A DNA stretch of 64,000 bases from Bacillus sp. FJAT-42315 (GCF_002797375.1 NZ_KZ454941.1:979974-1043973); one strand, 5' to 3'. Shown: positions 16,477 through 25,373, counted from the first letter of the stretch. A program made the numbers and translations. Notes: generated by a model not told the origin, from the letters alone.

Positions 16477-16504
16477 GACGGTACGGGTGGGAGGCCGTAC
16501 CGTC
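16477..16504. repeat. GC-rich 10-bp inverted repeat
   Basis: GACGGTACGG (16477-16486) and CCGTACCGTC (16495-16504) with an 8-nt loop. There is no T-tract after it, so it does not look like a classical terminator on the + strand. Confidence 0.5.
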
Positions 16505-16536
16505 TTCGTGCATACTGTGTAAGATGAGATAACTAA

Positions 16537-16551
16537 TGATAATGATTATCA
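16537..16551. promoter_or_regulatory. Fur box, perfect 7-1-7 palindrome (orphan)
   Basis: TGATAATGATTATCA matches the classical Bacillus Fur consensus. It lies about 430 nt upstream of the MFS gene with no gene start nearby. It may belong to a distal promoter of the siderophore operon, to an unseen small RNA, or be left over from a lost gene. Confidence 0.7.
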
Positions 16552-16820
16552 TTACTAACTACAATTATCATATTAAACGATTTGTTCCATACTGTCAACT
16601 GAAATTGGAGAATTTTTTCAAAAAAAGATAGGAGAAGGATTTGTCTTAAAAAAACGGCTGCTTCCGCTTGAAAAAGCAGGATCCAATCAAAATACAATAG
16701 TATCGCTAAGGGTGCAATGCAAATGCTCGTTGTTTTCTTAAATTTTTGCTCCTTCTATAAAAGGATAATCTCCCGCTACAGGTAGAGAAAAAAAAAGACA
16801 TCATTGATAATTGAATTTGT

Positions 16821-16835
16821 TGATAATAATTATCA
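16821..16835 (+). promoter_or_regulatory. Fur box upstream of the siderophore operon
   Basis: TGATAATAATTATCA is a perfect 7-1-7 Fur box (extended to 8-1-8 by flanking T and A), 148 nt before the MFS gene. A partial box, TGATAATTGAA, lies just upstream at 16805. It predicts repression of the operon when iron is sufficient. Confidence 0.8.
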
Positions 16836-16983
16836 ATTAAAATTCCGATTAAGCTACATGTCGGAAGAGGATATGGACAGAGGAGTGATTCAGACGGAGG
16901 TTAGAAGCTTTATATCGTATAGACAGATTTCTATAAATTAAATTGGAACTTATCGTCAAGCAGGGAATGAAAGAGGGGGTACT

Positions 16984-18420
16984 ATGGCGACAACAGGTGA
17001 AAAGTTGGAGCAGCAGATTGACTCGCGACGCTGGTATGCGCTGGCGGTCATTCTTCTTCCGATACTGCTAATTTCTTTGAATACCTATATGATTCAGGTC
17101 GCATTGCCATTCATACAAAGTAGTTTAAACGCAAGTTTTACAGATGCTCAACTAATTATGACCTGTTTTTCGCTCAGTCTAGCCGCAACACTAGTTATAA
17201 GTGGAAAACTTGGTGATATTTATGGCAGGAAGCGAATTCTGCTTATTGGGGTGAGCGGATTCACGCTCATGTCTATGTTGGGAGGTTTTACAACCAGTTC
17301 GACAATCCTAATTGTCATTCGGATTGTGCAAGGAATTGCAGCAGCGTTAATACAACCTCAAGTGCTTTCCATGATGCAGATAAATTTTCTATCGCGTGAA
17401 AAAGGTCTTGTCTTCAGTATTTACGGTGCTTTACTAGGATTCGGATTTGCATTTGGGCTTACATTGGGAGGCATTTTAGTTAATTGGAATGTATTTTCCT
17501 TAGGGTGGAGAACTGTATTTTTCTTCAATATTCCCTTTGGTATTCTTGTTCTACTATGTTTTCCTCTGATCCAGGAATCGCATGGTAACCGCGCACAGAG
17601 AATTGATTGGACTGGTACAGCCTTCCTTATTAGCGGATTGTTTCTGCTAGTTTATCCGTTATCAGAGGGACAGAAACAGGGATGGTCATATTGGATATGG
17701 GCATGTTTGATTTTATCGTTAGTGTTCCTGCTTGCATTTATTGTCGTGGAAATTCATAAACAAAAACAAGATGATGGACCACTTGTCAATTTGATGATTT
17801 TTAAACAACGTTTATTTGGAGTGGGATTGCTTTCAGTTGTGTTTATTTATCTTAGCATGTTCTCCCTCTTTTTCATCTTGACATATTATTTACAGTTTGG
17901 CTTACATTTCGATGCTCAAGCGACCAGTTTTGTTTTTCTGCCTCTAGGTGTCGGGTTCTTCCTAACTTCTCTACTTTCATCTCGAGTGGTGGACAAATGG
18001 GGAATGGTTGTGTTGAAAATAGGTGCGTTAATTACAGCAAGTTGCTGTTTTTTACTTATTTTGTTATTACATATTGATCCCAGACATCTGTTGCATCTGC
18101 CATATATTTTGACTCTGCTAGTGTACGGGTTGGGGCTCGGACTAGTTACAACGCCACTTACTCGAGTTGTGTTAAGTACCATTCCAGCGGAAGAAGCAGG
18201 GACAGGTTCGGGCTTGTTTAATACAGTAATGTATTTAGCCAATTCATTAGGAGTAGCATTAAGTAGTATTGTATTCACTGTTGCATTAGGACACTCCTTG
18301 ACAAATGCGACCATATCCAACTATGTAGACGCATTTTCCGCCTCTTTAATGCTCTGTGGAGGACTCTCTTTGTCTGCTTATGTTTGTCTTGTTTATTTAT
18401 TTAACCGACAAAACAAATAG
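16984..18420 (+). CDS. MFS transporter, DHA2 (14-TM) family, probable siderophore exporter
   Basis: A 478-residue major facilitator with about 14 membrane segments, typical of DHA2/EmrB-QacA drug exporters. The GKLGDIYGRKRILL loop between segments 2 and 3 and RIVQGIAAALIQPQ are clear. The start follows AGAGGGGGT. It is the first gene after a Fur box and is followed closely by an iron-siderophore importer, so I infer that it exports a siderophore or recycles the stripped ligand. No siderophore biosynthesis genes are in the window. It could also be a general multidrug exporter carried in an iron operon. Confidence 0.8.
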   Translation: MATTGEKLEQQIDSRRWYALAVILLPILLISLNTYMIQVALPFIQSSLNASFTDAQLIMTCFSLSLAATLVISGKLGDIYGRKRILLIGVSGFTLMSMLGGFTTSSTILIVIRIVQGIAAALIQPQVLSMMQINFLSREKGLVFSIYGALLGFGFAFGLTLGGILVNWNVFSLGWRTVFFFNIPFGILVLLCFPLIQESHGNRAQRIDWTGTAFLISGLFLLVYPLSEGQKQGWSYWIWACLILSLVFLLAFIVVEIHKQKQDDGPLVNLMIFKQRLFGVGLLSVVFIYLSMFSLFFILTYYLQFGLHFDAQATSFVFLPLGVGFFLTSLLSSRVVDKWGMVVLKIGALITASCCFLLILLLHIDPRHLLHLPYILTLLVYGLGLGLVTTPLTRVVLSTIPAEEAGTGSGLFNTVMYLANSLGVALSSIVFTVALGHSLTNATISNYVDAFSASLMLCGGLSLSAYVCLVYLFNRQNK

Positions 18421-18454
18421 AAATCAAATTGTATAAAACCAGGAGGAAGAATAT

Positions 18455-19477
18455 ATGTTTATAAAAAAATACACCTCGATGTTTCTGATTGGCATGCTTT
18501 GCTTATTAATGCTATCTGCTTGCTCGGAAAAGACAGTTGAACAGAAAGAGCCAACCGAAGCAACTCAAAGTAACGCGATTGGAGATAGCCATTACCCGTT
18601 GAATTTAACGATTTATGATGATACAGGGAAGGAAGTACAACAAACGATTGAAAAAGAACCGAAGCGCATTGTGGTCATCGGGCAAGGTTTTGCAGAGTGG
18701 ATGCTTGCTTTCGGAGAAGAGGAACGGATCGTTGGGCTAGCTTATTTGGACAAAACTTTTTCAGAATATGAGGAACAAATTAAAACACTACCTATTATTA
18801 CGGATATGTGGCCGTCAAAAGAGGCTATTTTGGAGTTGCAGCCGGATTTGATTATCTCGATGTCCTCTGCCTTCCAAAAAGAACGGCTTGGTGATATTTC
18901 TTTTTGGAACGAGAGAGGCATACCAGTACTTGCTGGAATCAACTATACAACTGGTCGGACGATTGACAGCTTTTTTGAAGATGTTACGAATCTAGGAAAT
19001 GTACTGAACATCCAAGATAAGACGGATGCTTTTGTAGAGAAGCAAAAAGAACAGATCAACAAAATTGAGACGAAAGCTGCGCTTGCAAAGGACAAACCTA
19101 AAGTTCTGTTGCTTGGAACTAGTGGAGAAACGACTTATTATTATGGTCCATCACTTACTCTTATTGACGAAATGATTGAAGGTGCCGGAGGAGAGTATAT
19201 CCAAGTGTCTAAGGAAACATATGTAGAGATGTCCGAGGAATCGATTCTATCTGTAAATCCCGATAAAATTATTATTACTGGATTCCAAGAATCGGATAGT
19301 GAAGCGTTGATTAATCAATACTTGAACAATCCAAAATTGAAAAACGCGAAGGCAATTAAAAATGGAGATGTAAAGGTTGTCGAGTATACGACAGCTGTTC
19401 GTGGAAGTCTTGGGCTTACAGATTTGTATAAGGATGTTGCCCAATATATTCATCCTGAATTGTTTAAAGGAGAATAG
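18455..19477 (+). CDS. Iron-siderophore ABC transporter substrate-binding lipoprotein
   Basis: A 340-residue FecB/FhuD-type binding protein. The lipobox LSAC places the lipidated cysteine at residue 23. The periplasmic-binding-protein fold is shown by EKEPKRIVVIGQGFAEWMLAFG (about 65-86) and LELQPDLIISMSS (about 128-140). It captures a ferric siderophore at the outer face of the membrane for the permease encoded 2 nt downstream. AGGAGGAAG precedes the start. The siderophore type cannot be read from sequence. Confidence 0.87.
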   Translation: MFIKKYTSMFLIGMLCLLMLSACSEKTVEQKEPTEATQSNAIGDSHYPLNLTIYDDTGKEVQQTIEKEPKRIVVIGQGFAEWMLAFGEEERIVGLAYLDKTFSEYEEQIKTLPIITDMWPSKEAILELQPDLIISMSSAFQKERLGDISFWNERGIPVLAGINYTTGRTIDSFFEDVTNLGNVLNIQDKTDAFVEKQKEQINKIETKAALAKDKPKVLLLGTSGETTYYYGPSLTLIDEMIEGAGGEYIQVSKETYVEMSEESILSVNPDKIIITGFQESDSEALINQYLNNPKLKNAKAIKNGDVKVVEYTTAVRGSLGLTDLYKDVAQYIHPELFKGE

Positions 19478-19479
19478 AC

Positions 19480-20571
19480 ATGATGACCACACAAAGAAGT
19501 ATGGAAAGATGGACAGATAAACGTTATCTGTCCTCAATAATTATCGTTATATTACTCATTGCTCTTATTATATCCGTCGTTGTTTCGGTTTCTATCGGAC
19601 AAGTATCCATACCCTATAATCAATCTTTTTGGATTTTGGTGGAACATATCACAGGATTACATACTAGCCATGTCACCGAAGATGCAGATGGCATGTTTTT
19701 AGATGTGATATGGCAAATTCGCTTTCCACGAGTGTTATTGGCTATGGTCACGGGGGCAGGTTTGGCGCTATGTGGAACTATCATGCAGGCGTCAGTTCAA
19801 AATCCATTGGCTGACCCATTTATACTTGGCATATCTTCTGGCGCTTCATTGGGTGCAACGTTCTCCATTATGCTTGGCTTTGGGGTGGGGGGCATCTTAG
19901 GAGAGCTTGGCGTTGCCACGTGGGCATTTATCGGAGCTTTATGCGCAGCTGTTCTTGTTTTGGGTTTGGCTAGCATCGGCGGTAAAACCTCCTCGATGAA
20001 ACTAATTTTAGCTGGAACTGTCATTAATGCGTTATGTAGTGCATTTTCAAACTTTATTATTTATTTTGCTAAAAACGCAGAGGGTATTCGCTCAGTTTCT
20101 TTCTGGACAATGGGGAGTCTGTCTTCTGCTGAATGGGGGACACTTCCATTTGTAACAGCGGTGGTTCTTTCGGCAGGGGTGTTTTTTCTGTTCCAATTTC
20201 GAATTCTTAATACGATGCTGATGGGGGAGGAAACAGCGGTTACGTTAGGAATTAATCTAAATTATTATAGACGATTGTATATGATCATTGCCTCGATTGT
20301 CACTGGTGTTCTTGTCTCAACTTGTGGAATTATCGGGTTTGTGGGACTTATTGTTCCCCATATAGTGCGCAGTGTTGTCGGGTCCAATCATAAGCGACTT
20401 GTTCCTGTTGCACTTCTGTTTGGCTCATTATTCATGATATGGGCGGATGTATTTGCACGAACAATCATTCATAATGGAGAATTGCCACTTGGAATTGTTA
20501 CGTCGCTTTTGGGTGCACCAGTCTTTATGTACATGTTAATCAAAAAAAGTTATGGATTCGGGGGGAAATAA
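19480..20571 (+). CDS. Iron-siderophore ABC transporter permease, FecCD family
   Basis: A 363-residue FecCD-type permease with about ten membrane segments. Family motifs include RFPRVLLAMVTGAGLALCGTIMQ (about 83-105), NPLADPFILGISSGA, and CGIIGFVGLIVPHIVRS near residue 300. A single permease gene suggests a homodimer, unlike systems with separate C and D subunits. AAAGGAGAA precedes the start, which lies 2 nt after the binding-protein stop. Confidence 0.88.
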   Translation: MMTTQRSMERWTDKRYLSSIIIVILLIALIISVVVSVSIGQVSIPYNQSFWILVEHITGLHTSHVTEDADGMFLDVIWQIRFPRVLLAMVTGAGLALCGTIMQASVQNPLADPFILGISSGASLGATFSIMLGFGVGGILGELGVATWAFIGALCAAVLVLGLASIGGKTSSMKLILAGTVINALCSAFSNFIIYFAKNAEGIRSVSFWTMGSLSSAEWGTLPFVTAVVLSAGVFFLFQFRILNTMLMGEETAVTLGINLNYYRRLYMIIASIVTGVLVSTCGIIGFVGLIVPHIVRSVVGSNHKRLVPVALLFGSLFMIWADVFARTIIHNGELPLGIVTSLLGAPVFMYMLIKKSYGFGGK

Positions 20572-20572
20572 A

Positions 20573-21334
20573 TTGCATCTATCGGCAGAACATATATCAG
20601 TAATACTATCGGGAGTAGACATTGTAAAAGATATTAGTCTTCATGTGGAAAATGGCCAGTTTGTTGGACTTATTGGACCTAACGGGTGTGGGAAATCAAC
20701 GTTATTGAAAAGTATTTATAAAGTCATTAAACCGCAAAAGGGTTTTGTCTTTTTAGGACAGAAGGATGTTCTCAACTCACCCATGCGTATGATTTCAAAG
20801 GAGATGGGGGTAGTAGGGCAATTTAATGAATTAAGTTTTGATTTTACCGTTCATGAGATGGTAATGATGGGGAGAACGCCACATAAACATCTGATGGAAT
20901 CCGATAACAGAAAGGATTATGAGATTGTCGCGGATGCGCTGAAAAAAGTTAATTTGTCTGAGTATGCGGACAGAAGCTATTTGACATTATCAGGTGGAGA
21001 GAAACAACGTGTGATACTTGCAAGAGCGATAGCACAGCAACCTCAATTTTTAATTCTTGATGAGCCAACAAATCATCTAGATATTAAATATCAACTTCAG
21101 ATTTTAAAGGTTGTCAAATCGTTAAACATAGGTGTTCTTGCGGCTTTGCATGATCTTACAATGGCCGCTATGTATTGCGATATTCTTTATGTAATTAAAC
21201 AAGGTCAAATTATGGCATCAGGAAAGCCTGAGGAAATATTGACCAAGGAACTTATTGAAAGGGTCTATGAAATAGATTGTGAGATTTATTCAAATCCAAT
21301 TACGGGGGATAGGGCAATTACTTATATAACATAA
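20573..21334 (+). CDS. Iron-siderophore ABC transporter ATP-binding protein, FecE family
   Basis: A 253-residue ATPase with Walker A GPNGCGKST, signature LSGGEKQRV and Walker B FLILDEPTNHLD. I chose TTG 20573 (MHLSAEHISV) because GGGGGGAAA lies 7-8 nt upstream. An in-frame ATG at 20552 would overlap the permease by 20 nt and has no site. It completes the siderophore importer and is followed by a terminator. Confidence 0.85.
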   Translation: MHLSAEHISVILSGVDIVKDISLHVENGQFVGLIGPNGCGKSTLLKSIYKVIKPQKGFVFLGQKDVLNSPMRMISKEMGVVGQFNELSFDFTVHEMVMMGRTPHKHLMESDNRKDYEIVADALKKVNLSEYADRSYLTLSGGEKQRVILARAIAQQPQFLILDEPTNHLDIKYQLQILKVVKSLNIGVLAALHDLTMAAMYCDILYVIKQGQIMASGKPEEILTKELIERVYEIDCEIYSNPITGDRAITYIT

Positions 21335-21380
21335 AGTACAAAAAGAGTGCTCCTTGAATTTGATAATCTACACTGTATAT

Positions 21381-21416
21381 AAAAATGGCTTGACATGTAA
21401 TTGTCAAGCCATTTTA
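21381..21416. terminator. Bidirectional terminator between convergent genes
   Basis: AAAAATGGCTTGACA, loop TGTAAT, TGTCAAGCCATTTTA. It ends both the siderophore operon and the convergent AraC gene. Confidence 0.85.
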
Positions 21417-21431
21417 CCGTTCTATATAATT

Positions 21432-22460
21432 TTATGGTGTGAGGTGGTTTTTTAGCTTGGTATCCTCTACATCCGATTGACTTATCTGTTTAATAAGATC
21501 ACTAGGATTACAACCATAATGCTTACGAAAAGCCGTTGTGAAATTGCTGGCATTGCTATAGCCAACAGACGCTGCGGTTTCACCAACGTTTAAACGCCCT
21601 ACTTCTAAATACCAAAGTGCTTTTTCCATTCTTTTTTGCCGCACAAGCTCAAAGATCGTCATACCAAACAATTCACGAAATCCTTTTTTTAGCTTAAATT
21701 CATTCATTTCAATACGCTTGGACAATGCACGAATAGATAGAGGTTGTTCAAAATGCTCCTGCACTAATTCATGAGCAAGTTCTAGTTTGAAAATATCACT
21801 GCGACGAAGCATCATATTTCCTCCAACATGACCATATCCATCTGACTCTCCAAATAGTGCTAAAAATTCTAGAGCCTTACTTTCTAAATACAAACGTTTC
21901 ATAGTTCCAAAATGTTTACAATGAATCATTTCAGAAACACATTTTTGGATGGCAGGCGTGTTCGGATATTGATCGATATTTCCACGGTGATGATTCAGCC
22001 ATTTTTCCATTTTGCGTTTCTCCGTCACATCCTCAGCGTAGCGTAGCAGTTCAGCAGGAGTAAACCTGATTTCAAGAAGCTGATTTCGAATGTCTGCTTT
22101 TTTTTCCTCATAGACTCGAACGTCTTCCAAAAAAAGAACATTCCCTGTTTGGGCGAGTGTTAGGCTGTTTTTTCCACTCCAATCACAATAAATTTCTCCG
22201 TTAACACAGTAACTCAATTCAAATAATTGGCAAGATTCCTGAATGTGAAGTTTCATATCCTGCTTGAATGTGACATCTGTCAGCATAATCTCCATACCAG
22301 GACGAATCTTAATTCTAATAAGATTTCCCTTGCCAATATGAGAAGGAATGGTGAGTTGTTGCTCCCAGTTTCTTTGCTGAACGTGCCCTTCCACCATTTC
22401 CGTAAATTGATCAAATAAATCATGAATCTCAGTAACGTTTAAAGTCACTTTATCTATCAA
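21432..22460 (-). CDS. AraC family transcriptional regulator
   Basis: A 342-residue regulator with a C-terminal AraC double helix-turn-helix (about residues 232-330, LSIRALSKRIEMNEFKLKKGF and VGETAASVGYSNASNFTTAFRKHYGCNPSDL). The N-terminal 220 residues are a sensor domain not recognised further. AraC regulators beside iron-siderophore importers, such as Btr in B. subtilis, activate uptake when a siderophore is bound; position suggests the same here. The start is uncertain: TTG 22460 has AAAGGA too close, and GTG six codons later is possible. Confidence 0.8.
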   Translation of the reverse strand: MIDKVTLNVTEIHDLFDQFTEMVEGHVQQRNWEQQLTIPSHIGKGNLIRIKIRPGMEIMLTDVTFKQDMKLHIQESCQLFELSYCVNGEIYCDWSGKNSLTLAQTGNVLFLEDVRVYEEKKADIRNQLLEIRFTPAELLRYAEDVTEKRKMEKWLNHHRGNIDQYPNTPAIQKCVSEMIHCKHFGTMKRLYLESKALEFLALFGESDGYGHVGGNMMLRRSDIFKLELAHELVQEHFEQPLSIRALSKRIEMNEFKLKKGFRELFGMTIFELVRQKRMEKALWYLEVGRLNVGETAASVGYSNASNFTTAFRKHYGCNPSDLIKQISQSDVEDTKLKNHLTP

Positions 22461-22474
22461 TTCCTTTCAGCCGT

Positions 22475-22503
22475 TTGACTACCTTTATACTGAGTGTTTA
22501 AAT
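22475..22503 (+). promoter_or_regulatory. Promoter for the TetR gene
   Basis: TTGACT (22475-22480), 17-nt spacer, TTAAAT (22498-22503). It predicts a transcription start near 22510, which argues that translation begins later than 22510. Confidence 0.5.
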
Positions 22504-22524
22504 AAAGAAATGGGGGTGATGCGC

Positions 22525-23169
22525 TTGGCAAGAATCACAAAAAGTACAACAGAGCGCCGCAACGAAATATTAGATATGGCTGAAAAATTATTCAGCGAAA
22601 AAGGCTATGATAAAACATCAACAACAGATATAACGAAAAGTTTAGGAATTGCTCAAGGAACACTTTATTATCACTTTGCTTCAAAAGAAATATTGGCCCA
22701 AAAATTAGTTGATCGACAATTACAGATTTTACATAAACATTTTCGTGATGTGTTGCTACGCCCAGATTTAAATGCTTATGAAAAATTAGCATGGATTTTC
22801 ATTTATGAATTAGACGATCCGCTTAACCATGTTGACATCTTTAGCTATCTACGCAATGACCATAACTCGTTGCTACGTCAAATCGTGTATGTACAAACAA
22901 TATGTCAATTCTCACCAATCGTTACTGAAATGATTTTGCAAGGTAATCAAGAAGGGATTTTCAAAGTCGAAATCCCCCCACTCGTTGCAGAATTTTTCCT
23001 ATCTACCATTCACCACTGGGTTGATTCATCCTTATTTAATTGGACAAAAGAGGAGAAGATTGCTCGTATTATAGCGTTGCAATATACTTTTGAACATTTA
23101 TTCGGATTGAAGGAAAATCAACTCGATTTAACTACCATGCGTAAAATTGTAGCGGAAAAAATTCTATAA
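22525..23169 (+). CDS. TetR/AcrR family transcriptional regulator
   Basis: A 214-residue repressor. The N-terminal helix-turn-helix reads ILDMAEKLFSEKGYDKTSTTDITKSLGIAQGTLYYHFASKE (about 14-54). The C-terminal ligand-binding region is not assignable. I chose TTG 22525 because GGGGGTG lies 6 nt upstream; ATG 22510 coincides with the expected transcription start and ATG 22519 abuts the site. It is divergent from the AraC gene and has no obvious target next to it, so its regulon is unknown. Confidence 0.8.
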   Translation: MARITKSTTERRNEILDMAEKLFSEKGYDKTSTTDITKSLGIAQGTLYYHFASKEILAQKLVDRQLQILHKHFRDVLLRPDLNAYEKLAWIFIYELDDPLNHVDIFSYLRNDHNSLLRQIVYVQTICQFSPIVTEMILQGNQEGIFKVEIPPLVAEFFLSTIHHWVDSSLFNWTKEEKIARIIALQYTFEHLFGLKENQLDLTTMRKIVAEKIL

Positions 23170-23271
23170 ACACGCCCGTTTAAATGATAGCCATTATCAA
23201 TTAAGTTGTGTTTATTATATTAAATGACTGACAACCTGTCAATTTAAATTTTGTAGTATAAATTTAAAGAA

Positions 23272-23403
23272 GGAGCTGTCCAGTAAGTCAATTTTCGAGT
23301 AAAAAGCACCGAAAGTAAAAAGCCCAGAATATTGATTTTACGGCATTCTGGGCTTTTGCTATTTTTAATTTTCGGGCTGAAAAAGCACTTTTCGGACAAC
23401 CTC
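23272..23403. mobile_element. MITE-like element with 59-nt imperfect inverted ends
   Basis: The left end (23272-23330) and the reverse complement of the right end (23345-23403) align over their full 59 nt without gaps. Shared parts include the outer G-rich tip with TGTCC and the inner AAAAGCCCAGAAT. Only 14 nt separate the arms, and there is no coding capacity. The tips resemble insertion-sequence ends, so a non-autonomous element or IS remnant is likely. I could not see a clear target-site duplication. Confidence 0.5.
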
Positions 23404-23405
23404 TT

Positions 23406-23603
23406 TCATTTTGTGTGTTTCTTCTATCTCGTGCGGATCATTCCAGTCCATACGTCACTGAACAGCGCCCTTCGCTTTTCCACTGTCCAGCTGCAGGCGC
23501 TATCGGCTCGAGGTCAAAAGCCAAGCTCGCCAAAAGGTTAAAGAACAACCTTTCAACGAGCTCGTCTTTTGCTTGTCGCCGATGAACAGCGCCTTCCGCT
23601 TTT
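23406..23603. repeat. Dispersed intergenic repeat abutting the lutP stop codon
   Basis: It shares TCTATCTCGTGCGGATCATT, CCAGTCCATACGTCACTGAA and CCGCTTTTC blocks with the copies at 16185 and 29566. An internal hairpin (GAGCTCG... on the 3' side with CGAGG.. and AAGGTT/AACCTT) is present around 23505-23570. Read on the minus strand it starts with AAAAGCGGAAGGCGC directly after the TAG of lutP. Confidence 0.7.
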
Positions 23604-25274
23604 CTACGGCACCATCCAACTCAATACGTTGGATTGGAGGAAGGTGAGGATACCGACGATGATGACTAGGATGAAGCTGTGTTTAACGGTGAAGCGGAAT
23701 AGGTCGGATTCTTTTCCAGCTAGTCCAACAGCACCGCAGGCAACGGCGATTGATTGTGGAGAAATCATTTTTCCAGTTACTCCACCTGATGAGTTCGCCG
23801 CTACGGCAAGTAATGGGTCCATTCCGACCGATTCGGCAGTGACTTTTTGTAAGTTACCGAACAATAGGTTGGCTGATGTATCGGAACCTGTGATGAATAC
23901 GCCGAGCCAGCCGAGGAATGGCGAGAAAAACGGGAATAAGAATCCAGTTTTTGCAACGACTAATCCAAGAGTTGTTGTCATACCTGATGCATTTGTTACA
24001 TAAGCGAAAGCCACAACGCTTGCGATTGTTAAAATTGGGAATTTCAATTCATTCATTGTTTCTCCCAATGTTTTTACCCATTCAGACCAAGAGATTTTTA
24101 CAATATATTTACTGACAATCGCTGCGATTAAAATGGCTGTACCTGCTGCGCCTAGAATTTCTAGTTTATAAATAGCAGGAAGAGCCGCTCCTTCTGCATT
24201 GAAAATATGATTGTGTAAAAACGGTACTTCCGGTGTGAAAGTTAATTTGTGACCAATGGAATTAATCGCTAATAATACGCTGTTTGTCCCTTCGTAATGG
24301 CCTGTTAATGCAGCTTTAATCGATGGAATTCCCCAAACAGAAATGAAACCTGTTAGAACAAGGAATGGTGACCACGCTTTGAAAATAGCTCCAGCTGAAT
24401 GTTTCGGCACTTCCTGATGCTGTACATTTTGTTCTTCGTGAGCAAAACGATAAATTGTTTTTGGTTTCCAGAATTTCAAGAAAACAGCAAGAGCAAATAA
24501 AGATACAAGTGCGGATAAAATATCCGGAAGCTCTGGACCTAAGAAATTGGAACTTAAATATTGAGTAACCGCAAAGGAAACACCAGATACTAAAATAGCT
24601 GGCATCACTTCTTTTGCTCGCTTAAATCCAGCCATTATAATAACTAAGTAAAGCGGAATAAATAAGGATAAGAACGGTAATTGTCGTCCGACCATTTTCG
24701 ATACTTCCATTGCTGGAATTCCTGTTGGACCTTCTACGGCAATGATTGGAATTCCCACTGCACCAAAGGCAACTGGAGCGGTATTGGCAATTAAGCAAAG
24801 ACCAGCAGCATATAGCGGATTGAATCCAAGACCGACTAATAAAGCAGCTGAAATGGCAACAGGTGCCCCAAATCCGGCCGCTCCTTCAAGGAATGCACCG
24901 AAAGAGAATGCCACAAGCAAGGCTTGTAAACGACGATCCTCTGTAATACTTAAAACAGAATCACGAATGATGTCGAATTGTCCTGTTTTGACTGTTAACT
25001 TGTACAAGAAGACGGAAGTAATGATGATCCACCCGATTGGTAGTAATCCGTACACAGCTCCTTGGCTAGCAGATAATAAAGACAATCCAACTGGCATTTT
25101 GTAAGCGATTGCAGAAAGGGCAAGAGAAATGGCTAACGTAATTAAACCGGCTTTGTATCCTTTCATTCTTTTGACAGCCAGTGCCCAGAAGAAGAAAATA
25201 ATTGGAATTAAAGCCACGAGTGCAGATAAGCCCAGGCTGTCTGCAATAGGAGTGAAATGTTGTTGATACTGCAT
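23604..25274 (-). CDS. lutP: L-lactate permease
   Basis: A 556-residue membrane protein of the lactate permease (LctP) family with about 13 membrane segments. Family landmarks are VAFSFGAFLEGAAGFGAPVAISAALL (about 122-147), GLGFNPLYAAGLCLIANTAPVAFGA and the C-terminal NLLFGNLQ...AANSSGGVTGKMISPQS region. It takes up L-lactate (and possibly glycolate) with protons. AGGAGG lies upstream of the ATG. It is divergent from lutR and shares an operator with lutABC, so it is the uptake step of this lactate pathway. Confidence 0.92.
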   Translation of the reverse strand: MQYQQHFTPIADSLGLSALVALIPIIFFFWALAVKRMKGYKAGLITLAISLALSAIAYKMPVGLSLLSASQGAVYGLLPIGWIIITSVFLYKLTVKTGQFDIIRDSVLSITEDRRLQALLVAFSFGAFLEGAAGFGAPVAISAALLVGLGFNPLYAAGLCLIANTAPVAFGAVGIPIIAVEGPTGIPAMEVSKMVGRQLPFLSLFIPLYLVIIMAGFKRAKEVMPAILVSGVSFAVTQYLSSNFLGPELPDILSALVSLFALAVFLKFWKPKTIYRFAHEEQNVQHQEVPKHSAGAIFKAWSPFLVLTGFISVWGIPSIKAALTGHYEGTNSVLLAINSIGHKLTFTPEVPFLHNHIFNAEGAALPAIYKLEILGAAGTAILIAAIVSKYIVKISWSEWVKTLGETMNELKFPILTIASVVAFAYVTNASGMTTTLGLVVAKTGFLFPFFSPFLGWLGVFITGSDTSANLLFGNLQKVTAESVGMDPLLAVAANSSGGVTGKMISPQSIAVACGAVGLAGKESDLFRFTVKHSFILVIIVGILTFLQSNVLSWMVP

Positions 25275-25329
25275 AAAAAGCCTCCTAACAGTTTTTTCTT
25301 TTTTGAATAGTCAGATTAAATGAAGTGTA

Positions 25330-25344
25330 GGTCATCAGATGATC
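25330..25344. promoter_or_regulatory. LutR operator between lutP and lutR
   Basis: GGTCATCAGATGATC is one base from the perfect palindrome found before lutA (GGTCATC-A-GATGACC). It lies about 30 nt downstream of the predicted lutP -10 element, where a bound repressor would block transcription. Confidence 0.7.
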
Positions 25345-25373
25345 TAATGAAATGATCTTCTATCTGTTTATTT

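Larger units (their letters stand above)
16092..16983. other. 892-bp intergenic region without a supported gene
   Basis: It holds a terminator, a 14-bp inverted repeat, the composite dispersed repeat, a GC-rich 10-bp inverted repeat (16477-16504) and two perfect Fur boxes. Between 16580 and 16800 the sequence is A+T-rich with only very short frames. I see no RNA gene that I could name. Confidence 0.6.
23170..23603. other. 434-bp intergenic region: MITE-like element and dispersed repeat
   Basis: No gene is supported here. It contains a TGACAACCTGTCA palindrome near 23228, a 132-bp element with long inverted ends (23272-23403), and a copy of the dispersed repeat running up to the lutP stop codon. 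Confidence 0.6.

Noticed and set aside
23220-23240. TGACAACCTGTCA palindrome after the TetR gene as its operator
   Set aside because: It lies downstream of the regulator with no promoter or target gene next to it, so there is too little support.
23569-24003. Open frames on the + strand across the lutP gene (also 24742-25104)
   Set aside because: They are antisense to strong lactate permease coding sequence and encode no recognisable protein; they follow from its codon composition.
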